64,000 bases of DNA, taken from contig OU015490.1 in assembly GCA_907164885.2 (NCBI GenBank), positions 219,331,891 to 219,395,890 on the forward strand, read 5' to 3'. Of this stretch, positions 1 to 11,259 are shown in pieces. Origin of the DNA: Dolomedes plantarius. Its lineage: Eukaryota > Arthropoda > Arachnida > Araneae > Dolomedidae. The first letter of the stretch is position 1; each line of letters opens with the position of its first letter. The translations under genes were made by a program, and so were the position numbers. The notes under the pieces are model-generated. The model searched no databases. It was not told the DNA's origin and saw nothing but the letters and a program-made list of their open reading frames with translations.

Positions 1-26
1 TCCATGCAAGTTTTTCACATATTCAG

Positions 27-187
27 ACGAAAAAGAAAGAACTAAAATTGTGATTGAGATATTTGCTATGCAGTCGCAGGACATGAAATAGCCTCACTTT
101 TGATGCGAAAACTTTTGAAGAATAAATATGAGGATATATTATCTAGTATATACTAGACAATATGCATCAATATCCGTGGAAAAATTC
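27..187. repeat. Dispersed direct repeat, copy A
   Basis: About 160 bp that recurs in the same orientation at 3269-3430 with roughly 80% identity by eye; both copies share blocks such as aacttttgaagaataaatat and gacaatatgcatcaatatcc. Copy A lies just before one (TA)n array and copy B just after another. The arrangement suggests a duplicated flank or a repeat family; no coding potential is seen. Confidence 0.75.
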
Positions 188-197
188 TTCACATGTA

Positions 198-303
<106 letters not shown>

Positions 304-458
304 CTCTCTGTCACAAAAAATATATGCACCCAGGAGGAAACGAGCTACTATCACGAAACTTAACATGTATGTAGTGTATGAGGAGATAAACAAATGATTT
401 CAAATTCAGAAGAACAGGCCGTTTTATTAAGAAGATATCGCATGAAAAAGGTTACAAA

Positions 459-1440
459 TCAGTAAGTAGTAAATCCACCTCTGGAAACTATACAATTCGA
501 AACACGACGTGGCATCGAATCAATGAGGACACCTATGACCTCCTGCGGAAGATCATGCCATAATCTGTGCAACTGGGCAGTTAATTCACCAGTATTCCGG
601 GACGGCTGCAGTTGCCTTCCAAGCACGTGCCAGATGTGCTCTATTGGCGAGAGGTCTGGTAACCTGGCAGGCCATGGGAGTACGTCATATCCTTGAAGAC
701 ATTGTTGGGAGAGTCGCGCAGTATGTGGACGAGCGTTGTTTGCTGATAAATGGCACCTGGGCGACTTGATAGCATAGGCAGTACAACTGGCGTTAAAATA
801 TCGTCCACGTAACTGCGTGCCGTCAAAGTGCGTAGGAGGTCGACTAGAGGTGACGTGTCCCAACAAATCACTCTCCACACTATCACACCTTGTGTAATCG
901 CCGTATGCCTTTCGACAACAAATGTCGGATCGGACCGGAGGCCTGGCCGCCTCCACACGCGTATGCGCTGGTCATCAGCATTGAGACTGAATCGGGATTC
1001 ATCACTGAAGATCACACGCCACCAGTCGGTCACACTCCAGCTTGCCCGAGGTCGGCAAAAATCTAATCGACACTGCCTATGATGTGGGGTCAGTGGTAGG
1101 CGTCTTAATGGACGGCGGCTCCTTATACCTGCGTCGGCCAGTCATCTCCGAATGGTTTCCCTTGATACCACCGGATGTATGGAAGGTGGTAAATGGCGTC
1201 GAACCGATTCTAGCGACGTTGTTGGTGCGGACGTGGACGCTCTTATGATTGTGCGATCATCGCGCAAATTTGTGTTCCTGGGACGCCCTGACTCTCCGCG
1301 ATGGTAGATTATCCCTTCCGTGATCCATTGTTGCCAACACCGAGCAACTACCATATCGCTCCGACCGAGGTGGTGGCCGATGCGCTGTTCGACCAACCTG
1401 CTTCTCGGAGGCCTACTATACGCCCTCTCTCAAAGTCCGA
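459..1440 (-). pseudogene. Tc1-like DDE transposase, frameshifted
   Basis: This would have been a DD34E-type transposase that cuts and pastes the surrounding element. Reading the minus strand, an N-terminal helix-turn-helix region (GWSN, then LGRSDMVVARCWQQW) occupies about 1440-1290. The first catalytic aspartate is in IFSDESRF near 1000 and the glutamate is in SPIEHIWH near 620. The second catalytic aspartate codon is damaged: at about 738-739 one base is missing in the codon that should follow QQ, so the reading frame changes exactly there and NARPHTA continues in another frame. A second frame break lies between about 1142 and 1033. It is immobile as encoded. The nearby hAT MITE sits just upstream of the N-terminus. 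Confidence 0.88.
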
Positions 1441-1444
1441 CAAT

Positions 1445-1731
1445 CAGGGCCGCCCAGAGGGGGGGGGGCACTGGGGCACTTTTCCCCAGGTCCCCAACTG
1501 CCAGAGGAGCCCCAAAAATTTTTAAAAAGTTTATTTATTAGATTTCCCAAGAAAATATAACGAGAGCAGTGCAATGAAATATAATAATTATGTTAATCAT
1601 TCATGTAATAAAAGTTTAAGTATGAGTAATTTAATTTGAATGTGCGTTTTCGTCTCTTTCCATTTTTTATTTTTCTTGGGGCCCCCAACAGAAGTTTGCC
1701 CCAGGCCCCGTAAAGTCTGTGGGTGGCCCTG
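1445..1731. mobile_element. Non-autonomous hAT-like MITE inside Tc1 element A
   Basis: A 287-bp insertion with termini cagggccgccc (left) and cagggccaccc (right, reverse-complemented), and GC-rich subterminal blocks of G/C runs around an AT-rich core. The 8-bp flanks ccgacaat (1437-1444) and cgaacaat (1732-1739) match at six of eight positions, as expected for a hAT target duplication that has aged. It has no transposase, so movement would depend on an enzyme in trans. It must be younger than the Tc1 element it interrupts. Confidence 0.82.
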
Positions 1732-2025
1732 CGAACAATTGTTCGTAATGTCGCCGGTTACGTCTCAGAGGCATCTCTAATCACAATACCGTCCATCCAA
1801 GTCAACAGATTTGTTTGAAAAACCCTATGGCACGAACGATCACGCTTCTAAACTCTCCCAGCTGTGCATCTCCTATGTGCATAGCGCGCTTACCCTTGTC
1901 TCATTGGCGTCGAAATTTTAATCATTTGCATATCTCTTACCTGACTACATTCGTGCCAAGTTTCGTGGTAGTAGCTCGATTTCTTCTGGGTGCATCTATT
2001 TTTTTGTGACATAGTGTATAGATAA

Positions 2026-2027
<2 letters not shown>

Positions 2028-2082
<55 letters not shown>

Positions 2083-2083
2083 C
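2028..2083. repeat. (CA)n(TA)n microsatellite
   Basis: A CA run passes directly into a TA run, immediately after the right end of Tc1 element A. Confidence 0.95.
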
Positions 2084-2334
2084 AATTAATAAACTAATTT
2101 TTCCCATTTGCTGGATAGTATTGACCTGAATAAGTAACTACTCAAGCTAACGATTCCCCATCTTCTGTTTCTGATCCCGATTTCGTTACACACACAAAAA
2201 ATATGTATACTCTAACGCCCGAGAAGACAGACATGCTGTCAGGTCGGTCTTGCATTGGCAGCATCATTGACTGTCTGCACAGCTACCATTATTGCGGCCT
2301 TCTTTAACACTGCAGCGTAGAGACGCGGGGTGAC

Positions 2335-2966
2335 AGTGGTGCGCCCAACGACAAAACTGGATACTGGAGTGGCACCACGTCGTCTTTTTATGCGAGTTCC
2401 GGTTCGGCGTGCAGCATCATGATGGACGTATCCGTGTCTGGAGTCACCGAGGAGAGCGCACGTGTCCTGCTTACATTTGATATCGTCATACGGGTCCTGC
2501 ACCTGGTGTGATGGTATGGGCAGCCTTTGGGTACACGACACGAACACCTCTTGTTCGCGTTGTTTGTCGGTTATTTGAACAGCTAGCGTTACATTTCTGA
2601 GATCTTAAGGCTTGTGGCCGTGCCGTATCTTCTTGGCCTCGGAAACGTCATCTTTCAACAAAATAACGCAAGACCACATGTTGCCCGTCGTGTCCTGACC
2701 GACGTCGACACAGAGGGTGTTTAACTGTTGCCCTGGCCATCACGAACTCCGGATCTATCACCCCTGGGAAACATCTGGTCATGAGTTTCTGAAAGACTGG
2801 GCCGCCACCGCTCTCCAGCCACTAAGATTGATAAAGTGTGGCATAGACTTGAAGCATCATGTAATAACTTGCCCGTATCTTTCATCCAAGCCCATTTGGA
2901 CTCGATGCCTAACCGGGTTAGAGCCGTTTTAGCTGCCAGAGTCGGCAGCTGTGTGTACAAATTTCG
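2335..2966 (+). pseudogene. Tc1-like transposase relic, all three catalytic residues lost
   Basis: The plus strand carries the C-terminal two thirds of a Tc1-type transposase in several frames. HHDGRIRVWSHRGER, GVMVWAAFGY, FQQNNARPHVARR, LPWPSRTPDLSPLGNIWS and a C-terminal SMPNRVRAVLAARVG segment are recognisable. The expected DES of the first catalytic motif reads CEF, the second aspartate reads N (QQNN), and the glutamate of PIEH reads G (PLGN). Stops and frameshifts are frequent. The upstream part (about 2100-2335) is too decayed to assign and I could not find paired terminal repeats. It is older than elements A and D judging by decay. Confidence 0.85.
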
Positions 2967-3098
2967 GATCATACACGTATACCCTCAAATTTCCTACAAA
3001 TTTAAACATGTTCTTTTTCTTACTATGCTGTATACGTACAATAAGTAAAGATTTGTTATTTACTTTCCTTCCTAGTGTTGCAATTTTAATGGCCAAAA

Positions 3099-3246
<148 letters not shown>

Positions 3247-3268
3247 TTTGAAGAATTTTCTTGTCTTG

Positions 3269-3430
3269 AGATGAAACGAAAATGACTAAAAATGAGATCG
3301 AGACATTTTCTATACAGTTACAGAACATTAAATAACATCACTTTTCATGGGAAAACTTTTGAAGAATAAATATGAGAAAATATTATCTAGTACCATAACC
3401 AGACAATATGCATCAATATCCGTGGAATAT
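3269..3430. repeat. Dispersed direct repeat, copy B
   Basis: Second copy of the repeat at 27-187, same orientation, just after the (TA)n array. Confidence 0.75.
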
Positions 3431-4308
3431 CTTTGCAGCCAAACCTGGATTCTGAAGTTGAGATTTACGTTTCAAGTGGTTACACTGAAATGAGAAAAAA
3501 TGTATTTTTCGTTTCAGGCTCTTTCATGATTTTGAAATTTTGAATAGAGTGGCTTTTGCAGTTACGTGCAGAATTTTCTGTTTGGGTTGTTTATAGTTAA
3601 GTTGCTTCTGTGAGTATTTTCTATATTTATGAGCTTATTTTTGCATTTAAATTTTATACAGTTGAATATAAATTATTCTTTTTGGACGTAAAATATTATT
3701 GGGCATGAACGTAAGTATAAATACAATATATACAATCCTTTAAATGCGCTCACAAAAGAAATCTACTGTGCTAGCAAAAACTACAATGTTCAAAAGTACT
3801 TACAGATGAAATAAGTTATAACGTGCTGTGAGGATTTTTCCATGATAGTCATACTACTAGTTTAAAATATTTCAACTACCTTTGAGAGAGAAAATACAGA
3901 GCATTCACTAAAAAAAGGATTAATAGAATGTAAGTTTATTTTTATTCAGCCGTAAAATAAAAATGCGTGGTTTTCCAGATATCTCATATACAGTAATGTA
4001 ATTGAACATTTGTCAGAAACATCACAGTTTCAGAATAAGACCTAAAAGCAAAAAAGCAGAGAAAAAAACCTAAATTTTTAATGCAGAGAAAGAAATTAGA
4101 TAAATGTTTCTACCATCTTGATGGGTTTTCTGATTAATTGGAAACATAGCAGTATGTGTTTTCAGATAAAATGTTAAATTAATTACATGCTTAAGTTATA
4201 CAAGCCTTTCTCTTTCCTTTGTGTTCAGTACTTTAAAGATTGGGAATTAAGTTCGATAAGAGTAAGAGTATGTGTTAAGTATTTGCTATGTATTGAAATG
4301 ACAATATA
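3431..4308. other. AT-rich sequence, nothing recognised
   Basis: No reading frame of note, no terminal repeats and no family similarity seen. Confidence 0.6.
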
Positions 4309-4310
4309 TA

Positions 4311-5819
4311 TTGGTGGGTAAAATTAAGGTCACAAACATAAATTCTGTGATATCTGGAGAAATACTTGGTTTATAGCAACGAAATTTGGTACAGAGATGG
4401 ATCACACAATAAGAAAGCGCGCAGCAATATAACAATATGAACAACAGGTAAATTGTTAGCAATATACAAATTTGACCATAAAAGATCAAACCATGATGCA
4501 TCATATTGCCTGAACAGGTCCATATAATAGGGGGTGTGGTCACCGTGCACAGTTTTACAAGCAATACAACGAGCCGCCATAATGATAATGAGGATATCTA
4601 TGGATGCTTGTGGCAACAAATTACATTCTTTTAAAAGCGTGGATTTTAACACCTAGAAGGCGCTTTGAGAGGCGTTACGTTATGCAATTGCTCTTCATAG
4701 ACCTCCCAAACATGTTCTATAGGAGTTTGGTTCCGAGACATCGCTGGGCACTACATTCGGCGAATATCCTCTTCCTCCAGAAAATCGTCGACAAGGTCAG
4801 CTCTGTGCAGCCTCGCATTATTGTCTATAAAAAAGAAGTCCGGACCGGCAGCACCCCGGAACAACCTGACATAGGATTCAAAGACATCCTTCCTATAGCG
4901 GCGTGCGATGATACTGCCTGTATCGAAGACATACAGCGGTTTAACAATGTCCAACATGATGTCGTCCCAGAAAATTATTCCCCTACCACCAAAGGGATCG
5001 ATTTCTCTGATGTTGAGGGATGATAACGGATCCCAGGCTTTCTCCAGATGTAGACTCATCGGAAATCAAATATTGTACTGAATCTGGACTCATCAGTGAA
5101 AGAAAATGCCTCCCAGTGTTGGTGTATCCAAATATAATGTGTTCGGCTTCAGTCAAACGGGCTTTCTTGGGTGATATCGTCAGAGGCGGGCACATCACTT
5201 TTGGCCGGGCTTAAAGGTCCTTCTGTGCTATGCGTCTGTGTACAGTTTGCCTGGAAACTGTTATTCCATTCGCACCAACAAGGTCCGGAGAGAATCTTTC
5301 AAGTTCTCTCTTACCGTCCTCTATTAATGCCGTCGAGCCTTTAACGTCCCGTAACATCCTGTACAGGCTTCGTAGCTCCTGGAAGGACTTGGTCGGGCCT
5401 CCTGATGATTGTCCCTCTGGTTTCGAATTGATGCCATGACCTGGATACCACTTTTGGTGCCACTTATAGCCACCGAGACGCCTCTGATTGAGACTAGCCA
5501 GCTGCCAGCCTGCCGATGGCTCTCCATCTCGGTGAATCGTTTAAACGATTATGACAACTCATTCGTACTGAAATCTGTCCATCGGGGAGATTAATACAAG
5601 AACCACAACCCTGCAGACAAGTAATCCTAGGGGCTGAAACGGTCACTTTCCCGTTCTGCTACCAAACTTACGCTAAACATCATTTAATCAAAACTAGACA
5701 CTGTTAAAATTGTTAACCGTTATCCAAGATATATATGGTAAAGATTTTATCAATTTTCCTGCTAGCTATTTTGAGTTATTGTCAAAAACGTGTTTGTGGC
5801 CTTAATTTCGGACACCAGA

Positions 5820-5820
<1 letters not shown>
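4311..5820 (-). mobile_element. Tc1-like transposon C, degenerate
   Basis: About 1.5 kb between TA dinucleotides at 4309-4310 and 5821-5822. The inner parts of the terminal inverted repeats match well: aaattaaggtcacaaac on the left and aaattaaggccacaaac on the right after reverse complement. The outermost 10-12 bases are diverged. The transposase is on the minus strand and a (TA)n array follows the right end, so insertion into a TA array is plausible. Confidence 0.83.
4646..5590 (-). pseudogene. Tc1-like DDE transposase, frameshifted
   Basis: Minus-strand remains of a transposase. The N-terminal DNA-binding portion lies around 5527-5324 (GGTKSG, then a basic stretch ending KARRH). The first catalytic aspartate is in a FTDESRF-like segment near 5095, the second in FFIDNNARLHRADL near 4810, and the glutamate in TPIEHVWE near 4710. 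All three acidic codons survive, but they sit in different frames because of small deletions. The longest open piece covers the first-to-second aspartate interval (5059-4751). Non-functional as it stands. Confidence 0.82.

Positions 5821-5863
<43 letters not shown>
5821..5863. repeat. (TA)n microsatellite
   Basis: Short TA array directly following the right end of Tc1 element C. Confidence 0.95.
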
Positions 5864-5865
<2 letters not shown>

Positions 5866-7500
5866 AAATAAAATAAGGTAATAACGCAGACACTAACTTG
5901 CAACTATTGCACGCTGTATTCAAAGAAATATGCCTAAATATTCCCCTTTCATCACGAGGGAAATTGAAGAACTGAAAAGCCCATTCGTAACATAAGAAGT
6001 CAAAAATGCATTACTACTGTAATTATGCTACTAGTGTTAATCGTGGACGGGGATGAATTTCTAAATGCTGTACTCTTCCAGCGCCTACGTGATAATGTCG
6101 GAAGTTGTGAATTATATAATTACAGGTATTACTACCCATGGAGTTCAAATGAACATGAGGTATAGTTGAATATCGTGATATAAGAAATTCATTGCCTTAA
6201 CAATTTCACGATCGTTCGACGTCTGGGAAAGTTAGTGATGACTTTTGAAAGATTGCACTCTTCCGCCACCTACTTGAAACTGTCGGAGGTTGTGAAGTAA
6301 TATAAGTAAATATTTAAAGCAACTGAAAAAACCTTTAAAAGACGAAATTGTTATTTTCTCGTTAATAAGACGATAAATCTGTGTTCGGGATATCGTCGCC
6401 GGTGAGGATTGTTAATTTGAGATCGTACCACTCGAAAATTGAAGCTAAAATCTCGAAATCTCGGCAACTGGGAAATTGCATTAATGTTCCAAACATAATA
6501 ACTTCCGACACGCACGCAAAACTGTCGGTCCATCGGGTGAGATTTATCCTCACTAAATACTTAACCATATCTAATCACATACTGTCAGTTTGTCGCACTG
6601 TAAACTGTCGAACATACGAGAGATATTTGACCGTATACAAAATCTTCCACTTATTGCATATATTTCAAAGGAGCCGCAGGAACGTTGACAGGCAATCGAA
6701 ACTGTTAAAAATAATTATGCCAGTGACTCAATCAATATGAAATCATATAATTTTCACCGACAGCGAAGTTTAAAAAAAAGATCATTGATAATTAATAAGA
6801 TCGTTTATGATTAATAAGAATTTATATGAGATCCAACTGAATGTTCTGCTTACAGAGGTTGGATGGTGATGACTTTTTGAAGGTCATTCCCTTTTATTAG
6901 CTATTATTTGCTTACTCGACATAAATATGTGTAAATTTTTTCCGTGCATTACCATGAAGCCTCACGAATATTAAAATAGAGACGGAAACCATGGATGTAG
7001 AAATTTATCTAAACTCCATCTACCCGACTGGTCTGCTCGGGTTGGAGGATGGAGCTTATTTCCAGATCTTTTTCTTCTAACTCTTACACGCAATTGTCAG
7101 AAGAGATCCTCAACGTAAGTATGAGCGAAAATTTCTCGTTTTTAACTTCGGAACCGCATGGATGTTGATGCAATTAAATTAAAAGCTAGAAAAAACTATT
7201 TCAGGGACATCTGTTCGACTGATCGGGGTAAGAGATGCAAATGTAACATTTGATTTCTGTTTTCGATGTAAATACGTTATTATTTTTTCAGTGACTTGGA
7301 TGTTTACTTCCTTTCCATGTTCAATTATTGGAAAGTGATTAGTTACATCGTGACAGTGATGTCCGGTCACGGTGCTATTAGTATATATACTTGAAGGTAT
7401 AGTAGTTAGCGACTATTGCCATGTAATTTGTCGTGCCTACTGCACCGATGTTTTTTCTATGGCATAAGGACAGTGGGGTATAAAAAATGAATCCTCTCTT
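5864..7500. other. No gene recognised; one diverged local repeat
   Basis: Two similar blocks of about 55 bp start near 6070 and 6255 (actcttcc..gcc..ctac, then gtcgga.gttgtgaa), a diverged local duplication. Otherwise unremarkable AT-rich sequence. Confidence 0.5.
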
Positions 7501-7551
7501 AACAACACACACACACAAATTTATTTACAATGAAACAGGAAATTCAAGAAC

Positions 7552-8115
7552 AATTAGCCAGAGGGGGACGAGCCTACAGCATCTCCCCAGACCTTCGATC
7601 ATACACTGCCTGACTATACTATGAAAAATAAAATTAAAGAATAATTCAACAGAGGTGGACGAGCCTACAGCATCTCGCCAGACCTCCGATCACACACTGC
7701 CTGACTATACTATGAAACATAAAATTAAAGAATAATTCACCAGAGGTGGATGAACCTACAGCATCTCCCCAGACCTTCGATCACGCACTGCATGACTATA
7801 CTATGAAATATTTTTTTTCTAATGCAGAGGCACTTGTCGCGAAGACATTCGCCTATAATTCACCGCAGTTTTGCTGGCCACTTTATTATGGGGGCGCCAC
7901 ATAGGCGGACCAGCACTGCCCCCTATGAAGGGACAACACAAACGGAGGCATTTTAGTGGCGCTAGGCCAGGATTCGATCCGAGCATCCTCAGCACCGAAA
8001 ACCAGCGCGCTGTACCACAAGGCCGCCACGACCCTATATACTATGGAATATAAAATTAAAGAATAATTAAACAGAGGTGGACGATAATCTCGCCAGACCT
8101 CCAATCACACCCTCT
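7552..8115. repeat. About 90-bp tandem repeat, four units, split by a SINE
   Basis: Units start near 7561, 7651 and 7742 (gaggtggacgagcctacagc and variants), each continuing through gactatactatgaaa and aaaattaaagaataattca. The third unit is interrupted at 7811 and the array resumes near 8034 with a fourth, shorter unit. No coding sequence. Confidence 0.9.
7811..8033 (-). mobile_element. tRNA-derived SINE (family A), full insertion
   Basis: About 222 bp, minus orientation. The tRNA-like head is at the right: reverse-complemented it shows an A-box-like tggtacagcgcgctgg and a B box ggatcgaatcc, the internal RNA polymerase III promoter. The oligo(A) tail appears on the plus strand as a run of T at 7811-7818. 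The flanks tatactatgaaata (left) and tatactatggaata (right) are a near-perfect target duplication inside the 90-bp repeat. A diverged relative of its tail lies at 37930-38065. Confidence 0.85.
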
Positions 8116-9205
8116 GCTCTCGACTATCTTCTTCACTCCCTTGGGTTTTGACTATGACGTCAGCCAATCTCTCTGATTGGTGAGGGTTACGCCATCATCG
8201 TCTTACCGGGGATAGATTACATTGAGGTTTACATCGAAGGTTTACATCGATGTTACGAGGTTTTACATCGATTCTCAAATATTACACTACAAAATTATTA
8301 TTTTTTTGTCGTTGATGTAACTACCATATTTCATTCTCGCTCTTTATTGCAAAACTGCTTCTTAATATTCATAAAACATAAAAGCTTTCTTAGACGAAAT
8401 ACAATCAAGGGACATCTTTTAAAAGCATTTGCGAAAAGAAAGTCCTTCAATTATACGATGATTTAAGGATGGGGTGAAAATGATTAGTTATCGATCATTA
8501 GCACTGATGTGCCATATTTATCACTTTGAAAGATTCTCATTTCTGCCCTTTTAAAGTTCGCTAAAATTCCCCCCCCCCCCTCTCCTTGAAAAATAAAAGA
8601 AAAAGAAGGGGAAAAAACAAGCTATATAGCGATACCTTGGCGACGTTTAACCGAAGGCAGAAAAAAAACAATAAATTTAATTAATAACACCTTGGTGGGT
8701 ATTTAAAATCCAGAGAGAAGTTTCTTTATAGCTTGTATTTTTTTTACTTAAATTTACCGAGCTGTAAGTTTTTCACTTAATTTGTCTTGGTGGATGCATT
8801 TTTACTTTTATTTATCTCTGAAAAAACAAGAAATTTTCAGTTAAAGATAAAAATAAGCTAAAAAGGAATTATAACTAATGAAGCCAGTTTTCAACGAAAA
8901 TAAAAGAGTAACTTGTAGCTCATTTTGGTAAGGTCGGAGGGAATTAAAGTCATCAAGCACCTAAAATCCTCGATCATGTGAAATTCTATTGAAAACGTGA
9001 ACTAAAACCATTTCATTGCACTCAAATGCTTTTTAAGTTTTCTGAGATGATGATAAAATAGATCCATATATAATAATTGGACATTTTGCCAAAAGTACTG
9101 AATAATGAGTGTGATTTATATTGATTTCAAATTAAATCACAGGCTTTATTTTTTACAACTATGATGTATACTAAAAATAGTTGAAAATTTGTTTTTTTAA
9201 GACAG
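8116..9205. other. AT-rich, no gene; triplicated short motif and poly(C)
   Basis: A short motif ggttt(t)acatcga occurs three times at about 8225-8270. A C run of about 12 lies at 8571-8582. Nothing else is recognised. Confidence 0.5.
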
Positions 9206-9425
9206 GTTGTTGTTGTTGCCTTGTCAAGGGATAGTGCAGAAGAAAATAAGAAGAAAAAAGAAAAAAGAAAAAAAGAAAAAAAGAAGAATTTACACTATCA
9301 TAGAAGAGGGTTGCCATTGCCTCGAAAGAGGTTAGGTTTCGAACTGTTGGTACGCGGAAGGTATTTTATTTCCCTTCCACCACCCAATGGAAATTCCAGT
9401 AGAGGCATTCACCGGTCCACCACCT
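9206..9425 (+). repeat. Possible tRNA-derived SINE fragment
   Basis: A purine run of AAAAG-like units (about 9240-9290) is followed by a block with a B-box-like ggtttcgaactg near 9332. No A box or target duplication was found, so the call is weak. The 68-residue lysine-rich reading frame here is a by-product of the purine run. Confidence 0.3.
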
Positions 9426-9453
9426 AAGAACGCACCTACTAGGAGTTACTTAA

Positions 9454-10328
9454 ACACTAGAAAGGCGGCTGCCGTCTTTTTGACAGTATCGGACATACTA
9501 TTGAGCGCTATGTCTGTATTTATGTCCTCATGCTTCTGAAATTTTATGACTTTTTCTAATTTTAGCCGAAATATGCGCACACATTTACACAATTATATTC
9601 GATAGTAAAGAGGGGGAGAAAATGTGTTCTATACCTACTAAGACTTAAAGCCGTCGATTTGATGGTAATATAGAAAACAGGCAGAAATCTTTAAAATAAT
9701 ACCAAAAAAATGTTAGTTACTTTTCTTCTCTTTCCGCTTTTGCAAATAACGGAAATATTGGTTCTTCGGAAATATTGGTGTTGTAAAATAAGGACTGTAC
9801 GAACCATGTATATATTTTTACGGATAAACTATACCAGGTTGTCATTTCGGCATACCTGCATAAAAATATATCTAATTCTGTTTTTGTGTTCGAAGTACCG
9901 CAGGGAGAGAAATATTTTTAAATTGGCTCTTAAGGACTTAAATATTAACTGGCCTCCCAATTTCTCTCTGCTCGTTTCTGGGAAGTGTGCTTTCGGCTTA
10001 CTTTGTAAATTTATTGTAAATATTTGTAATTCTTCTTAGTTTCTTTTATTTGTTTTTTTGTCTGTTTCTTATGTTTTCTTAGTGTTTTATACTTACCTCT
10101 GTAAGTCCCGTGTGATACTTTGTGGTACACGGGAATTTTATGTGTATTTTTTTTAATTAAAAAAAATATATATACTAATTTATTATATATTGGTATGAAA
10201 TTGTTTAAAATTTTAAGTATTTAACTATTTAAAAACATTAAACATTTTAAATTCTTGATTTTATTTTTAATCGCAAAAATAACGGCGTTCAGTCTCTTTA
10301 GTTAGAAAAAATTCCCGTCTTTCTAGTG
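9454..10328. mobile_element. piggyBac-like non-autonomous element with TTAA ends
   Basis: TTAA stands at both boundaries (9450-9453 and 10329-10332). Next to it are inverted termini acactagaaagg on the left and cactagaaagac on the right after reverse complement. A short subterminal palindrome, aaaggcggctgccgtcttt, lies just inside the left end, a typical piggyBac arrangement. At 875 bp it is too short for a full transposase, and I see no clear transposase motif in the 109-residue frame at 9710-10039. Likely an internally deleted or MITE-type copy. Confidence 0.78.
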
Positions 10329-10332
10329 TTAA

Positions 10333-10753
10333 GAGAGGAATTTTACTAAGTGGACTTATTTAGAAAAACAAACTACTATGCAAATGGCCATATATTCAAC
10401 AATTATAAACAACAATTTTTTTTCAATGTAACAAAAAACATTGCTTAAAATCATAAAGCTGAATATCAATATGGGTGGTTGAGTTTTAATAAAGTTTGCT
10501 TTTTACTGTGAAATTCAGAAAATGAGAATCAATGAAGATAAGAATTATGATTAGCGAATGATAATGGAATCTGGGCTTTTGATGAAAATAGTCTCTCAAA
10601 GTAGAAAACTCCTGAATGGATTGCCCATAAAATTTAAAATATTGGCTCCTAGACTAAAGGGTTTGCTTCCTTACTTAGACATAGGTGTTAAAGATATATT
10701 AATCATGATATAACTAGCCAGCTTTCTGAGTAGGATTAAGAAAGATCGATGTT
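10333..10753. other. No gene or repeat recognised
   Basis: AT-rich spacer between the piggyBac-like and hAT-like elements. Confidence 0.5.
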
Positions 10754-11207
10754 TAGGAGTACGTAAATTTCGCATAAAAAATATCGAAACTTCGCAAAAA
10801 ATTAAGATATATAAAATTTTGCATTTATTCACAAAGAAATATATAAATTCAAAATTTTTGCATTTATTTAGAAAAAATTACAATTTTACTTACTTGGTTA
10901 GATAAGTATCAAAATTCTTAGTTAAAAGCTAATATTGTAGTAGTCTCCAAATTCTCTTCCTTTAGCAATAAGTAATAAACAAATTTCGAGAGTGAGATCT
11001 CCCAGTTAAAGACCATGCATGGTCTCAGATAAGCAATTATGTTAATAAATTATTACTATTATTACCTAATTTCGCTTAAAAAGTCGTTTATCACCGAGTT
11101 TTCCCCGAAAAGTAGTAAAAAAATCATTTTCTCATTTATTCGCTCATAACGGCAAATTTCGCATTTATTTGCATCTATTTTGTAAATACGAAAACTACGT
11201 ATCCCTA
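10754..11207. mobile_element. Possible hAT-like MITE
   Basis: Inverted termini taggagtacgtaaatttcgca (21 nt, first 20 shown as taggagtacgtaaatttcgc) and, from the right, tagggatacgtagttttcgt. The interior is rich in gcatttatt motifs on both sides, giving further internal symmetry. No convincing 8-bp target duplication was found, so superfamily assignment rests on the TAGGG-type ends only. Confidence 0.5.
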
Positions 11208-11259
11208 GTGATAATATATAATTTAATACCTAGTGATGATATATATATAATTTAATACA
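11206..11259. repeat. Short tandem duplication
   Basis: Two copies of a 25-29 bp unit (ctagtgatRatatata..atttaatac) follow the right end of the MITE. Confidence 0.7.

Larger units (their letters stand above)
304..2016 (-). mobile_element. Tc1-like transposon A, degenerate, with nested hAT MITE
   Basis: The ends are imperfect terminal inverted repeats of more than 60 bp. The left reads ctctctgtcacaaaaaatat and the right, reverse-complemented, cactatgtcacaaaaaaata; both continue into a shared block beginning gcacccag. The element is bounded by TA at 302-303 and 2017-2018, the expected duplication. Removing the 287-bp hAT insertion and its 8-bp duplication leaves about 1.4 kb, a fitting size for one Tc1 transposase plus ends. 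The transposase runs on the minus strand and is broken. Confidence 0.9.
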
